From Dimorphilus gyrociliatus (taxonomy: Eukaryota; Annelida; Polychaeta; Dinophilidae), in contig CAJFCJ010000001.1 of assembly GCA_904063045.1 (NCBI GenBank), positions 441,501-505,500 of the forward strand: a DNA stretch of 64,000 nucleotides. Direction: 5' to 3'. The notes below the pieces were generated by a model. That model searched no databases. It was given only the letters and a program-made list of their open reading frames with translations, and was not told the origin of the DNA. How positions within the stretch are numbered: the stretch's first letter is position 1; each line of letters starts with the position of its first letter. This document shows, piece by piece, positions 46,960 to 58,345 of this stretch. The position numbers and the translations under genes were made by a program.

Positions 46960-48263
46960 ATGGATAAAAACGATTCTTGTAACTATCGTGTACAGCTTTG
47001 CTCAAGTCTATCACGTCAATACGTTCTCGCAAATTTTAGCAATGGCACTATCAGTGGAAATAATTTACAAAAAAATTTCCAGCTGAAACAAGCAGAAAAA
47101 GGAAAGAAAAGATTCCTGTGTGCTGAGAGATCAAGCGAATCGCAAATTCCTGAAGGTTTAAGTTTTCATGGAGAAGTAAAACGACAAAAGTTCGTTAAAG
47201 GTATAATTTTTAATAAATGACTGTTAACAACTCTATTGAGAATAATAATTGCTATGTAGGTAATGATGGTGAAGATTCATGCTTGGCTGAGAAATCACTA
47301 CTAATCTGCGAAAGAAATGATGAAGAAAAAGTACTAAAGATTTACTTAACAACTGCAACTTGCGAGTTAACAGCTAATGTCGAAGGGGAAAAATCAAACT
47401 TCGACGAAGAGGACAGAGATCAATCGAAAGAAAGCACAAGAGATAAGAAGCAAAATCTTATAGAATTATTTGGTGATGCCAAGAGAAAACGTGGTCAAAG
47501 GCTTAAGTTAAAAAACCGTGATGTCATTGACGAAAAAGCAGCAGAAAAAACTGTAAAAGAATCTTCGCAAAAAGTAATTGAAAAGTTAGAAGGCGAAGAA
47601 CCCGCTGAAGAAGAGGACACGATGGATGACTTACGACCGCCATTCAATAGTGAGGCAAAGGAGCCGAAGAAAGTTTATAACATGGACATGGTCTTTCCCC
47701 CAGAAGTTTGGCAGTGCCTAGAAGACAAAAGTCAAGAGCTTGCTAAAGATGCAGATTCTGATTTTAAACTATTAGCCCATAAATATTCCATCTTCATAGC
47801 AGAACTGGTGCAAAAATATAAAACCAAAGACAAATCACTGCGAATTCTCCTCTATTTAGATGTTTTATTAAGGATTCACAATAGTCATGGAATGGGACTG
47901 AAATCCTTGAAAGTTAATTATATACCTAGAACTGTTATGGAAGGAATTTTAAATTTTTATAGTACAAAGGATAAGAATGAAGCACGTAAAGTTATTCGTG
48001 TGAAGTCCAGATATCAGAATCTTCTACTACAAGTTCACGTCATTCTCTTACGATTGCATTTGGATAATTTCTGTATAGATACCCAACAAGTGGCTAACTC
48101 ATTGTTCAAACCGGCAAATGACATTATAAAACTAGCAAAGTTCTTAGGGTGTACGATAAAGAAGTCTTCAGTAAACGAATCTATAACAGCCAACTTAATA
48201 TGCCCTATTAAACTGAATCAAATGAAGAGCTTTAAGAGTAATAAGTCTAAAAAAAATCGCTAA
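46960..48263 (+). CDS. POLR1E: RNA polymerase I subunit RPA49
   Basis: Nucleolar Pol I subunit (PAF53/A49) that with RPA34 stimulates initiation and elongation. From ATG 46960, exon 1 runs to 47200. With a 59-nt intron (47201-47259) exon 2 continues to 48263 and gives 414 residues; an alternative 47-nt intron is also in frame. The N-terminal dimerisation domain shows LANFSNGTISG and KRFLCAERSS, matching the FSNG...ILAAET region of the family. A Lys/Glu-rich linker follows. The C-terminal tandem winged-helix part includes DMVFPPEVWQCL, LRILLYLDVLLRIHNS, VNYIPRTVMEGILNFY, LLQVHVILLRLHLDNFCID and IIKLAKFLGCTIKKS. Conservation is modest, as usual for A49, but spans the whole protein. Confidence 0.8.
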
Positions 48264-48825
48264 ATTGGCTATTTGTTTAAGTGTGTAATAGAAGAATAAT
48301 AATATATTTCATTTCGGTGCAATATTTCAATAGTATTAGATGATAAATTACGTGAAATCATGATAAATTATATTGACGAAGTAATATTGGCACAGTTTGT
48401 TTCTACGGTAGTGACATCTTTACTTGAACTTTGGTGTAAAGGTTACGGTGTAGATGTCGCTACCATCGGTATTTTTATAAAAGTTACAAACGAACTTGGT
48501 TACCAGTCAGATTACTACTACAATAGTAAAAACGCTACGATGACGAATCGGATACCATATCAGTATTGTATATTTTTTAAGAATTAAACATAATTATTAC
48601 AAAGAAGTGTTAAAAAAGTGTTGTCGTAGAAACTGAAGACATTGGCGAAAGAGATATTATTATTAAAGAGGTTGTTAATGAAATATAAGTATATAAATTG
48701 CAATTGAGTAAAATTCGGCAGAATATGCGACGAATCACGTGACCATCTTCTCATGAATATTAACGACTAACCCAAAATAGATGCAAAGAACTTAACAAGC
48801 CGATAAATACTTCAAATCTCCGAGA
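48264..48825. other. RPA49/ARID5 spacer
   Basis: About 560 bases. An ATG frame at 48360-48587 has no recognisable content. ATCACGTGAC at 48734-48743 lies 83 bases before the ARID5 start. Confidence 0.4.
48734..48743. promoter_or_regulatory. E-box ATCACGTGAC upstream of ARID5
   Basis: Same distance from the start codon (83 bases) as the copy upstream of the gene at 1149, supporting a proximal promoter role. Confidence 0.4.
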
Positions 48826-49692
48826 ATGCCTGCAACAAAAGTTCAGGTAAATTATTCTATTTGTTTATTAAGACAAATATGCATGGTGTAGTATAATTTA
48901 ATAATATTTTACATGTATATTAGTTAGAAAATAAGAGAATGTATTATATTCGACTGTAGGCTGTTTGATTGAAAATACGAGCGCTGTACAACGAAAATGC
49001 AGTATAAGTAGAATTAATTAATTTTTTTCATCTTTTAACAGCCGTACGGTCCAGCTTGTGGTCAGCATGGCATTTATTCTTTCTATAAATCGTTTAAATA
49101 TTTACGAGGAACAAAGCAAAGAATTATATCGACTGGAGATTTCTTTTTTATGGAAATTGATAATGACCTTCCAGCGATAGGCGAAATACAATTAGTGTGG
49201 ACCGATAAGAATTCTACGGAAGCATTCGTTAGTTTAAAAATCTACTATTTACCGGCCTACGTCTCTGACAGTAAACAAGAACATCACGGCCAGGTAATTA
49301 ATTATTAATCGATATATATTTAATTAATCGAATTATCTTTGTCGAATATATTTGCATGGAAAATTCGCCGCCATAGCGAAAGGCGTATAGAACGTTAAAA
49401 AAGAATAATTCTGTTTACACTTAGCGTTATTGATTTAAGAGCTTTTTGTCAATTAAATAAGGCATAAAAATATTCCAAACACTCTGACCAAAATTTCATT
49501 CGAAAGGAATTTGTTAGTTTATAAACGTAGTTAATCGATAATTGAACGATAAGCAAATTATGCATACATTAATGAAAATAGAACGAATAATACACAAAGG
49601 CAAGGGCTTATTTCATTGCACAGTTCATATCGGCAGTGTGGCGCAAGAACGAACTAACCTCTTCCGGTTCGGCGGCGGTTAGAGCGTTAAAA

Positions 49693-49728
<36 letters not shown>

Positions 49729-52700
49729 GAAATGCGCGCGGTTGTTAGAGTGTTTATCATAAAATTGTGTACGGCCCCAAGGTGGATGAAAATGAATCTT
49801 TGATATGTCAAAACAATCTTATTTTCGAATATATCTATCCATTTGTGTCAATTTTTAATGACTTTTATAAAGAGAATATTAAAAAAATTAATTTGCATAT
49901 TTTTAATTAAAAATCGCCGAGTGTGAAAGCGATTGTTCGTTGTTCGCATAATATTAACCTAAATGTTTATTATATACATTCGACGTTTTATTTAGCTTAG
50001 AATATTAGATATTTTATATTTTAATTAATAATTGACATAAATTTATATTCTAATTAATAATTGACATAAATTTAGAAAATAGTTGAATTAATTATTTCTG
50101 TCTGCTTAAAAGTCTATTTCGACCGCTAATTAAACGTATAGAACGCAGTGAATGAAAGCCGGTAATTAAATACGTTCGAAAACGCCGATAGGGTTTCAAA
50201 ATTTCTGGACCCCCCGTCGGTCCGCCCCTCCGATAACCGCAGCTGTCGGAATCACCCATTCTTTTCTGTTTGCCTAGTCGAAATTATAATGTATAATGTA
50301 TTATGTATATTACATTTGGTTTCTTTCTTCTAAGCGGACTACGGAAACGCTTTTTAAAGGCTATAATGTTTGTGTAAATGTTGAAATAAGCACACTATCA
50401 AAGGGCAACGGACACGCCTTGTTATTTTTATTTTAGCAAAATAATTAACGATTTTTAGACGGTCAATATAAATATTCATGAATTTCAAGATACCCTTCCG
50501 TCTCTTTTTCTCTACGCTACGCTCTTCGATAAGCAAACACATCATGATTGATGCTATTTCATTTGCTAATTGCTACGTTTTTCGTCTATAAATATTTTCT
50601 AAGACAGCCGTAGGCCTAGACGAATGTCGAAATTATCAGTGGAAGATAAGAGTGGTGTAAAATTCAAAAGTAATGCATTCGATAAATCTAGTAATAACTT
50701 ATCGTATTTCAAAGTTGACGAAGTGAAAGGAGATTGTTTATTGCTTGAAAATTTTAGTCAAAACAAGAAAAACAATATACGCGTATATACGGGTGATGCT
50801 TAGTCCGCTTTTGCCCGAAATCTTATTTTCCTACTTTGTCGATATACATATGAAAATTTCGTGCGTGGTTTTGATTTTAGACTAAAAAGATATTCATTTA
50901 TGCCATGTGCACAATTAACTTAGAGTTCTGCGCCATCTAGAAATAAAATAACGTCACGCCGTCTAATTTCAGAACCTATTTACGTATATAGGCTGTTCTT
51001 GGAATGATTTATAAATAGATTTCCCCTTTATCAAATACGAATTAATTTATCAGCAAATTAAAAAGTACAGCTTGCTTGGAATTAGGCAAGCTTACGTAAT
51101 TATACGTATTACGTCATTAGGAGGGGGTACGACGGTGATTGCTGCCTTTTTATCGCTTTCTTTCGCGTGCAACGTTATTTTACGTAATTTATAAAAGAAA
51201 GAAATTAGGTGGAGCGTGTTATTGGGAAATTTCGACCTCACTACAATAATATATTATACATTGTGAAAAATTTACGGAAATGCTTTGTTTGTTTTTCTCT
51301 ATAATATGGCCGACTCGTAAATAGCATTTCGAAAATGTCGGATTAATTATAATTATCCTACTGGACAGGACGAAGTAATTGCTGAAGCCGACAAAGTAGT
51401 AGTGAGCGTCGACAACTTAGCCAAATGGTTGACGGACGACGCCTTCAGGCATTGGATGACCGTTGGTCATAGAGGTCCAGCGAAGGGAGAATGCCAACAA
51501 ACGGATGATATAAACACTAGCAGTTTTCTTCCACCAGCTGTGTCCGTACAACGGAAGCGATCCAGGAAAGCCGGTACGTTTATAAAATATATAGGCCTAC
51601 TTCAATCATTTATTACTCGCGTTTAAAAAAATAATATTTGAGAGTGGTTAGGTTGATTTGGTGCGCGCTATCGTAATTTTAGAAGCAGAATGAGTTATAT
51701 CTTGAGCGTAGACTGGCTTCACCGTCCCTCGCTGATACTAAGCATCTTAGAACAAGCAGCGGGATACCGTTCTTATTCAGGAATTAATGAGAAGCATAAA
51801 AAGTGGATTTTATATTCTCTTATTTGCGCTTTATAGATGACACAGTTTCTTTGAAGAAAATTTATTCCGTAATTCGAATGCGCATAATTTTCTTATACCG
51901 CATCCCTTCTCTATCTCCTTTAGTCTTTGATTATTTACGTATTATTTTTATAGAACAAAAGAAGAAAAAAAAATAACTTCTCATAAATACAGTGCTGCTT
52001 AACATTAAATATACTGAACGTTCGTTTAATTATATATATATATATATATATTAGTATATATATATTAAGAGATAGGAGAAGTAGTGTCTATTTGCACATA
52101 ATGTATAGCAATGTACTGTTGTGAAATTTGAGAAAATCGGATGTCGTGTGTTAATTTATGAAAGCTTGTGTTACTGTAAAGCAAACTTTCGAAGCATAAA
52201 TACATAAGAAAGGTCGATTAATCTATGCTTGAAAAGATTAATGGAAACAACTGGCATTTGCTAGTTAATTACAGACTTACTTTCCGATAGATGTCGTTAA
52301 GTTACCCTTTTTTCGACAGATGGCGGCGACGATTTAGTCATCGTAACTTATGCTCAATACTGCCGATATCGTGCGGCCTTGAAGCGTTTAGAAGGCGTCA
52401 CTAACCAATGGTTAAGGCATACTATCATTAGTGCCTTAGGCGGTTTTTCCCTCCCAACTGGCATTAAACGGGTACTATTTGTAAGGGAGGTTACTTCGCA
52501 CACAAATCTCGACCAGCATCCTTTTAGATTATATGGCGTTACGCCAACATTAAAAGGGAGACCCCGTAAACGAAAACTCAACTACGATGGGGATTCCGAT
52601 AGCGACTTTGTGCCTACAAAAGCTATAAGAACGAGCGTTGACTCAAAACAAGACGATTCTTCCAACGATTCAATACCTTCCACAAACGAAGATTCTGACC

Positions 52701-53875
52701 GTAAATGGTCGGATGATGAACGTGCTGTAGTGAGGGTTAAGCTCGGACCTCGGGGGGAACCACCTAATCAGGAACGCGAGGACTTCCTACTAGACCTTAA
52801 AGAATTCATGAGAAGGAATAATACGCCCGTTGAACGAGCTCCTTTCCTAGGATTTAAACAATTGGACTTGTTCCGTATTTATAAACTCGTTAAGGATTAC
52901 GGAGGCTATGAAGCAGTCTGTTCCAGGCGACTCTGGAAGAACATTTATGACACTTTAGGGGGAAATCCTACTAATACTTCGGCTGCTACATGTACCAGAC
53001 GTCACTACGAGCGTTTAATTTTACCATTTGAGCGCTATTTAACTAGAAAAAACTCTTACAGAACGAAAGAAACAGGCCATGATTTTTCAATTTTAGAAAA
53101 TCAATGGTCAGAAATAAAAGCTAAACATCAATCATCAGAAGTAGGCATTTAATTTTTTTTCTCTTTCTCTTCTATTTAAAGATAAATATAATAAGATTTT
53201 TTTTTCTTTTTTAAAGGCATCTAATCAATTAGCTAAACGCCAAGTAGCTCGACGAACTGTTAAAGACGAGCTCGAAGCTCGACAAATAGAAATTCAAACA
53301 TCAACATCAAATAAATTGTCAACTGGTCGACGGACAATAAAAGACGAATTAGAAGCTAGAAAAATTGCTTCGTTAAACAATGGCCTTAGTTTACCTCAGT
53401 CCTTACCACAAACTGTTTCTCAGTCGATTACACAATCATTTTCACAGTCTTCCAATCCAACGAATGGGTTTGTAGAATTAGCTGTACCTACAGTGGAGAA
53501 TCCTACTTCAAATAAACCTGAGCAAGCCGCTGATGTCGCAAACAATAATTGCTCTATGAATGGGATTACTGCACTTACTCTGCCTTTCAATGTTCCTATG
53601 TTAAATGGAAAATTCAATGTAAGTAATAATAAGAATAAATAGAAATTAATCCTATAAACAATATTGAAAATTACTTTTTCTAACAGTTAGATTTGCTACC
53701 AGCCGCTATACCGGCATTGAACTTACCAAACTTGAACGGCGTATCGACGCTGCCAAGCTTTCCGAAACCGTCTTTCTACGTTCCGACGGCCTTAAATGGA
53801 TTAAGTGGAATACCTTTTCCACCTTTAGCGAATGTCGTTGGAACTTTGACACCACCGGAGATTCTTCGAAAATGA
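48826..53875 (+). CDS. ARID5B: ARID5-family chromatin regulator
   Basis: Nuclear AT-rich-interaction-domain protein; the vertebrate orthologues work with PHF2-type demethylases. Six exons join in phase to 629 residues: 48826-48846, 49042-49293, 51369-51573, 52320-53140, 53217-53618, 53687-53875. The N-terminus matches the BAH-like region of ARID5B: PYGPACGQHGIYSFYKSF, GDFFFMEI, YYLPAYVSD, DEVIAEADKVVVSVDNLAKWL, DDLVIVTYAQYCRYR, LKGRPRKRK. The ARID lies about residues 300-400: VERAPFLGFKQLDLFRIYKLV, DYGGYEAVCSRRLWKNIYD, LGGNPTNTSAATCTRRHYERL. After it an 11-residue unit occurs twice (RRTVKDELEAR and RRTIKDELEAR). The C-terminus is Pro/Leu-rich. Intron 2 is the largest, about 2.1 kb. ARID5A versus ARID5B cannot be decided for an invertebrate. 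Confidence 0.92.
49697..49724. repeat. Homopolymer A run of about 28
   Basis: Uninterrupted poly(A) following a GC-rich segment. It may be an old retroposon tail or, read on the minus strand, a T run. No element was identified. Confidence 0.7.
50016..50073. repeat. 29-bp tandem duplication
   Basis: Two adjacent 29-base copies (50016-50044 and 50045-50073) differing at one base. Confidence 0.8.
50624..50803 (+). CDS. Small open frame of 59 codons in ARID5 intron 2, doubtful
   Basis: ATG MSKLSVEDKSG to a TAG, with a hydrophilic balanced composition (VKFKSNAFDKSS, YFKVDEVKGDCLLLENF). It looks more protein-like than nearby frames but no family is recognised. It could be an alternative first exon of ARID5, though the one donor near its end (ACG G/GTGATG) is not in phase with ARID5 exon 3. 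It could equally be a small gene or chance. Confidence 0.2.
   Translation: MSKLSVEDKSGVKFKSNAFDKSSNNLSYFKVDEVKGDCLLLENFSQNKKNNIRVYTGDA
51574..52319. other. ARID5 intron 3
   Basis: About 750 bases with a (TA)n tract at 52031-52066; no other feature seen. Confidence 0.5.
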
Positions 53876-53954
53876 ACTCTAGCACAATTTTTTAGTGAAT
53901 GCGCTCTTTAACATAAATGTGTATAGCTATCTAATATAGCTAAAACCAGTCCAC

Positions 53955-53986
<32 letters not shown>

Positions 53987-54235
53987 GATATGTATATATA
54001 TTTATGTGTGCAATGAACTCTGACACGGTGTTAACAATATTAGTAGTTAATCTGGGAATGCAGCGGTTTTTCACTGCCGAAACATACATATACATATTTT
54101 TTTATTTACGGTACTATACAGTATAGATGATGAAAACTAAAATACATGATTGATAAGAACGAGAATTCGCAGATGTTGTTATTCTTTATAGTATATTAAT
54201 GGATAAGTTTCTTCGAAAGTTAAATGATACTAGCA
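53876..54235. other. Intergenic spacer with TA repeat
   Basis: About 360 bases, containing a (TA)n tract at 53953-54002; presumably the ARID5 3' region and the esterase promoter. Confidence 0.5.
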
Positions 54236-55919
54236 ATGATGTTTCGGGCAACGTTGGTACTTTTTACTTTGGTCAATTTATCTTTCAGTCAAACTCCACT
54301 GAGTAAGTGTCGTTTATGTGTCTGTCAAAAAATACGATGAACATTTCCTTTAAAATTTAGAGAGGTACAATACCGATCCGAATCAAGTTAGTTATTCCGG
54401 TATTTCTGCGGGTGCTGCTATGGCCACCCAAATGCATGTTGCCTATTCGTCCGAGACTGTTGGTGTTGGTTTAATGGCGACTCGTAAGTTTTAATTAAAA
54501 TGAAAACAAAAAGCGCGTCTAGAAAAGTGTTTAATAAATGCTTTTCCAACTGTTTCAGCCGGTCCTTACTATTGCGCTGAAGGCAACTTATTCACCGCTT
54601 TAAACACTTGCATGGGATTCCCCAATGGAATCTATGTCGAGGATTGTATAACTGAAACTGAAAATTTCGCAAGAGAGGGTAGAATTGACCCCACCTCTAA
54701 TTTGAGAAATGATAAAGTTTTCATCCTTCACGGAAAGGAAGATCCTACCGTGGGAATTGGTAAAGACTTTTTTTTTATATCTGTCCTTGAACTAAAAAAA
54801 ACTTTTTGTTATCCTAAGATGCTGCTGCTAAAGTACGTCAGTATTATGAACATTACGGAGCTACAATTGCCGAAGAACTTAGTCTTTCTCTTGGACACGG
54901 TGTTCCAACCACAAATTATGGTATATCTTGCCCAGATACTTCATCACCCTACCTTAATAAGTGTAATTATGAGTACGTTTAGTCGCTCTTTGAGGAAAAT
55001 GAAGAAAAGATAATATTGTCTTTTTTTTATATTGTAGCGGTGCTTTCTCTCTTTTGAAGCATATTTATCCCGATATTATTAAACCATCAACTAACCATCA
55101 ACTCACTGGAAAACTACTTCGTTATGATCAAGAAGAATTTCAAAAAGATCCAAACGATCATAGCTTTGATGACGATGGTTTCGTGTATGTACCAGCTGCT
55201 TGTGAATTAGAAATGAACGATCTGTTTGCTCAAAATGAATGTGAAATTCCTGTTGGTGATCGTAAAAAATGCGGTTTCGATAGTATTACCGAAGAGCAAT
55301 GTATTGTCAATAGAGGTTGCTGCTGGCGTCCTGATGGTCCATTTAATTGTTTTGAAAAAGCAACTGCTGATAAATGTGCTGTAAGCGCTAATGATAGAGA
55401 GGAATGTGGATTTTCTGGAATCAATCAGACTATCTGCGAGAACGATAGGAATTGCTGTTGGAAAGAGGAGCAGCCTTATTATTGTTTTAGACCTAAGAGC
55501 GGAGGTCCTACTCCTGGAGGAAAATGTAAAGTTCATATGGTCTTTCACGGCTGTCTTCAAGGAAATGAAATGGTTGGCGAAGAATTTGTTCGAAATGCCG
55601 GATATAACGAAATTGCAGATGTTAACAACATTGTTGTTCTCTATCCAGAAGTTGTATCAAATGTCATGCTTGGAAACATGAACGGTTGCTATGACTGGTG
55701 GGGCTACGAGGATGAGAATTACGGTAATAACATAAGATAATTCTTACAAATATGATTTAATTACCAAAAGATATACATATATATATATATAAGTGACTTA
55801 TATTTATATTAATATATGCATATTTATATATTTCTATACATATATATACAGCGGTGAAAGACGGTGAGCAAATGTTGGCTGTATATAAAATGATTCAAAG
55901 AGTTTTGGGTCAAGATTAA
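54236..55919 (+). CDS. PHB-depolymerase-type esterase with two inserted trefoil domains
   Basis: Secreted esterase of 432 residues in six phase-consistent exons: 54236-54302, 54361-54483, 54559-54759, 54819-54972, 55038-55723, 55852-55919. A signal peptide (LVLFTLVNLSFS) precedes the nucleophile box SGISAGAAM (Ser38) almost at the N-terminus. HGKEDPTV (Asp125) and LGHGVPT (His157) follow. This Ser-Asp-His spacing matches my memory of the circularly permuted poly(3-hydroxybutyrate) depolymerase of Penicillium funiculosum (Ser39, Asp121, His155). The VFHGCLQG oxyanion segment, N-terminal in ordinary enzymes, is at 350-357. Between the halves sit two P-type trefoil domains (Cys250-Cys286 with GCCWRPDG, and Cys295-Cys331 with NCCWKEEQ), both in exon 5. 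Trefoils are typical of mucus-associated animal proteins. The natural substrate is unknown; a dietary or microbial polyester is plausible. Confidence 0.85.
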
Positions 55920-57016
55920 GAAGAAAGTACATTTTCATTTAAAAAAAAAAACACAAAAAAAATAAAAAACAGAAGAAGAAGAAGAAGAAGGAGGAGGAGG
56001 AGAAGGAGAAATAAATAAAGAAAAAAAAAAGCTGCACGATCAAATTATCTTTTATTAAAGAAACCTAACAAAAAAAAAAGTAAATATTGTTATACTACGC
56101 ATTTTGTTATAAATAAATTACTCTCTAATAAAATATTCTTTGGTATATAGAATCGAATGTTATGTAAACATATTCATTTATGTTACTATAAATATGTACA
56201 TTGTTTTATCGATTATGGGGAAAATTATCTTAATGTTACGAATTTTTTTCATAATTGAAAGTAGGAAGATTTCTATGATTAGTATGTAACTATTTACAGA
56301 AGAAATCGATAAAATATATACATATATATATATATGTATATATAAACAAATGTACGGCGTAAGGAGTAAGTTAATCAAAATGTCAAATATTTTTCATTAT
56401 AAGCAATTTGCGTAATTAATTACTTCACTATACTCGCGAGTATTGACGTATTGAATTAATGTAAATAATTCCAGTATTACTTGTCTAAAATGCCAATAAT
56501 TTTAATTCTGGTATTACATTTAGAAAATAAATGATAATAATAGATAATATAGACTACTCCGAGCTCAAAGAATACGAAAGGCTTATATTGATTTATAAAC
56601 GCTTCAGTAACAGATAAGTAAATTTGAAAATCCTCTAGGGATAACAGATGGTGTAAAATAAGCAAAAATTCTGTTGCTCTTCCACTCTAATTCGGGTAAA
56701 AGGAAAAATAAGAATATTTTGATAAGTAATTTGACAGATTTAGAAGAGTCAAACATACCTAATAAATAATAATAAATAGTATTAATATAAGGGGAAAATG
56801 ATCAATGCAATAATCTGCATATAGAAATAAAAATCAATAAATAATTATTGAAGTTGCACATGTTAGGCTTAGATTAATTAAGTATTTTCAAGTTCAAAAG
56901 GATAATTCATCTTAAATTTACCTATGTTGTTTTCAATAACAATAACGTATATAATAGAGCTACAAGCAGAAAAAGGAAACAGTTTTTTTTTCTTATTATT
57001 ATAATTAGTATGTTAT
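55920..57016. other. Intergenic region with purine microsatellite
   Basis: A GAA/GGA-rich tract at about 55972-56012, a TA tract at 56317-56342, otherwise AT-rich without coding signal. Confidence 0.5.
55972..56012. repeat. (GAA)n-(GGA)n purine tract
   Basis: Consecutive GAA repeats merging into GGA repeats just after the esterase gene. Confidence 0.8.
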
Positions 57017-57563
57017 TTATTTTTTTACATGACCTAAATCATATTTTCCTCTAATACATTTATGTTTTACACCGGGAAGATCTTGTACCTTTCCGCCTCG
57101 AACCAAAACTATACTATGCTCTTGCAGGTTGTGACCTTCTCCTGGCACGTATGCGGTAACTTCTCTTCCTGATGATACTCGCACTCTAACGCATTTTCTA
57201 TTCGCAGAATTTGGTTTCTTAGGTTTTTTTATTAATGTCTTTAGAACAACGCCCTTCATGAAAGGTCGACCATCCATGGCTTTATTCTTAACAATATGCC
57301 TTTTAGGAGGACCATCTTTATACATTTTATATATCATTGCCATCTGATTTTGGCCTGCTTTTGCGGAGACGGCGTCGAAGAGAGTAGCTACGTTTAAATT
57401 ATAAAAGAGAAAATGTTGCCTTTTAAAAATTTAACTATACATCTAAAAAATATTAAAATATTCGTTTATTATTTTTACCGGAAGTTGAAATATTCTGTAC
57501 AAGAGATGATCCCCGATTAATTATTGAAAAGAAATTACGGAAGATATTTGATAAATTTTGCAT
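57017..57563 (-). CDS. MRPS12: Mitochondrial ribosomal protein uS12m
   Basis: Small-subunit protein at the decoding centre of the mitochondrial ribosome. Two exons (57563-57479 and 57387-57017, 91-nt intron) join in phase to 151 residues. Exon 1 encodes an amphipathic, Arg/Ser/Asn-rich presequence without acidic residues ([20 protein letters not shown]), consistent with mitochondrial import. Exon 2 begins [11 protein letters not shown] and holds the conserved S12 core: [83 protein letters not shown]. The PNSANRK and [10 protein letters not shown] loops are the decoding-site segments. A shorter product from the internal Met in MAMIYK would lack the presequence, so the two-exon model is preferred. 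Confidence 0.94.
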
Positions 57564-58309
57564 GATTCCTATAATTCTTCAAATCTGAGGGAATAATAGA
57601 CAAACAGCATGAGAGTGAGCGATATTTAATAATTATAAGAAAATTAACCGAAATATTTATTTATCTTACCTATAATTACAAAGTAATTTTCTATTATTTA
57701 TTTATAAGACAATGTCTATAATAGAAACGAATAATAACGCTTCTCTCCTTAATTTGATTGTATTAAATAACTGTAGGACGAATGAAAAACTATTATAGAT
57801 GTTTCGGACACCGTAAAAATATTTAGGGATAGATTTTAAATTTCGGCATATAAAACATTGGCCTTTGAACATAATATTATTTATAAGAGGCTTCACCAAC
57901 GTCTGTTTACCTTTATTCTTTTCGTATAATTTACTTAACTTGTGGAATTTTATCTAAATATTAATAATAACTTAATAAATCCTTTTACCAGTATTATTTA
58001 CTTAAACTTTAAATATAGCAATACTATAAAATGAAAAGAATGCGACAATTGTAATTTCGCTTTGATATAGTTGTTATTAATAGCTAATATTATTAGAATT
58101 ATTTATTGCAGTATAAAATATCTATCCAATTTAATAATATAGGTTTAAAAGTTTAAAAAAAAATCCACTTAGTATTGTATTCCATTATAATGCATATGCA
58201 TTTTTTTTTCTATACATTCATTCAAATATACAATTTATAATATAAATGTTAATTTTAGCCGATGGGAAAAATAACGCCCCAAGGTAAAGGGTTGTGTACA
58301 ATATACATG

Positions 58310-58345
<36 letters not shown>

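Larger units (their letters stand above)
49294..51368. other. ARID5 intron 2
   Basis: About 2.1 kb, the largest intron of this gene. Contains a 28-base A run (49697-49724) set in GC-rich unique sequence, a 29-bp tandem duplication (50016-50073) and a 59-codon ATG frame (50624-50803). No established gene. Confidence 0.5.

Noticed and set aside
48360-48587. 75-codon frame between RPA49 and ARID5
   Set aside because: No recognisable domain, no splice partner and composition close to the local 3' region.
49608-49811. Possible RNA polymerase III gene or retroposon around the 28-A run
   Set aside because: No A/B box, tRNA or snRNA signature recognised and no target-site duplication found by eye.
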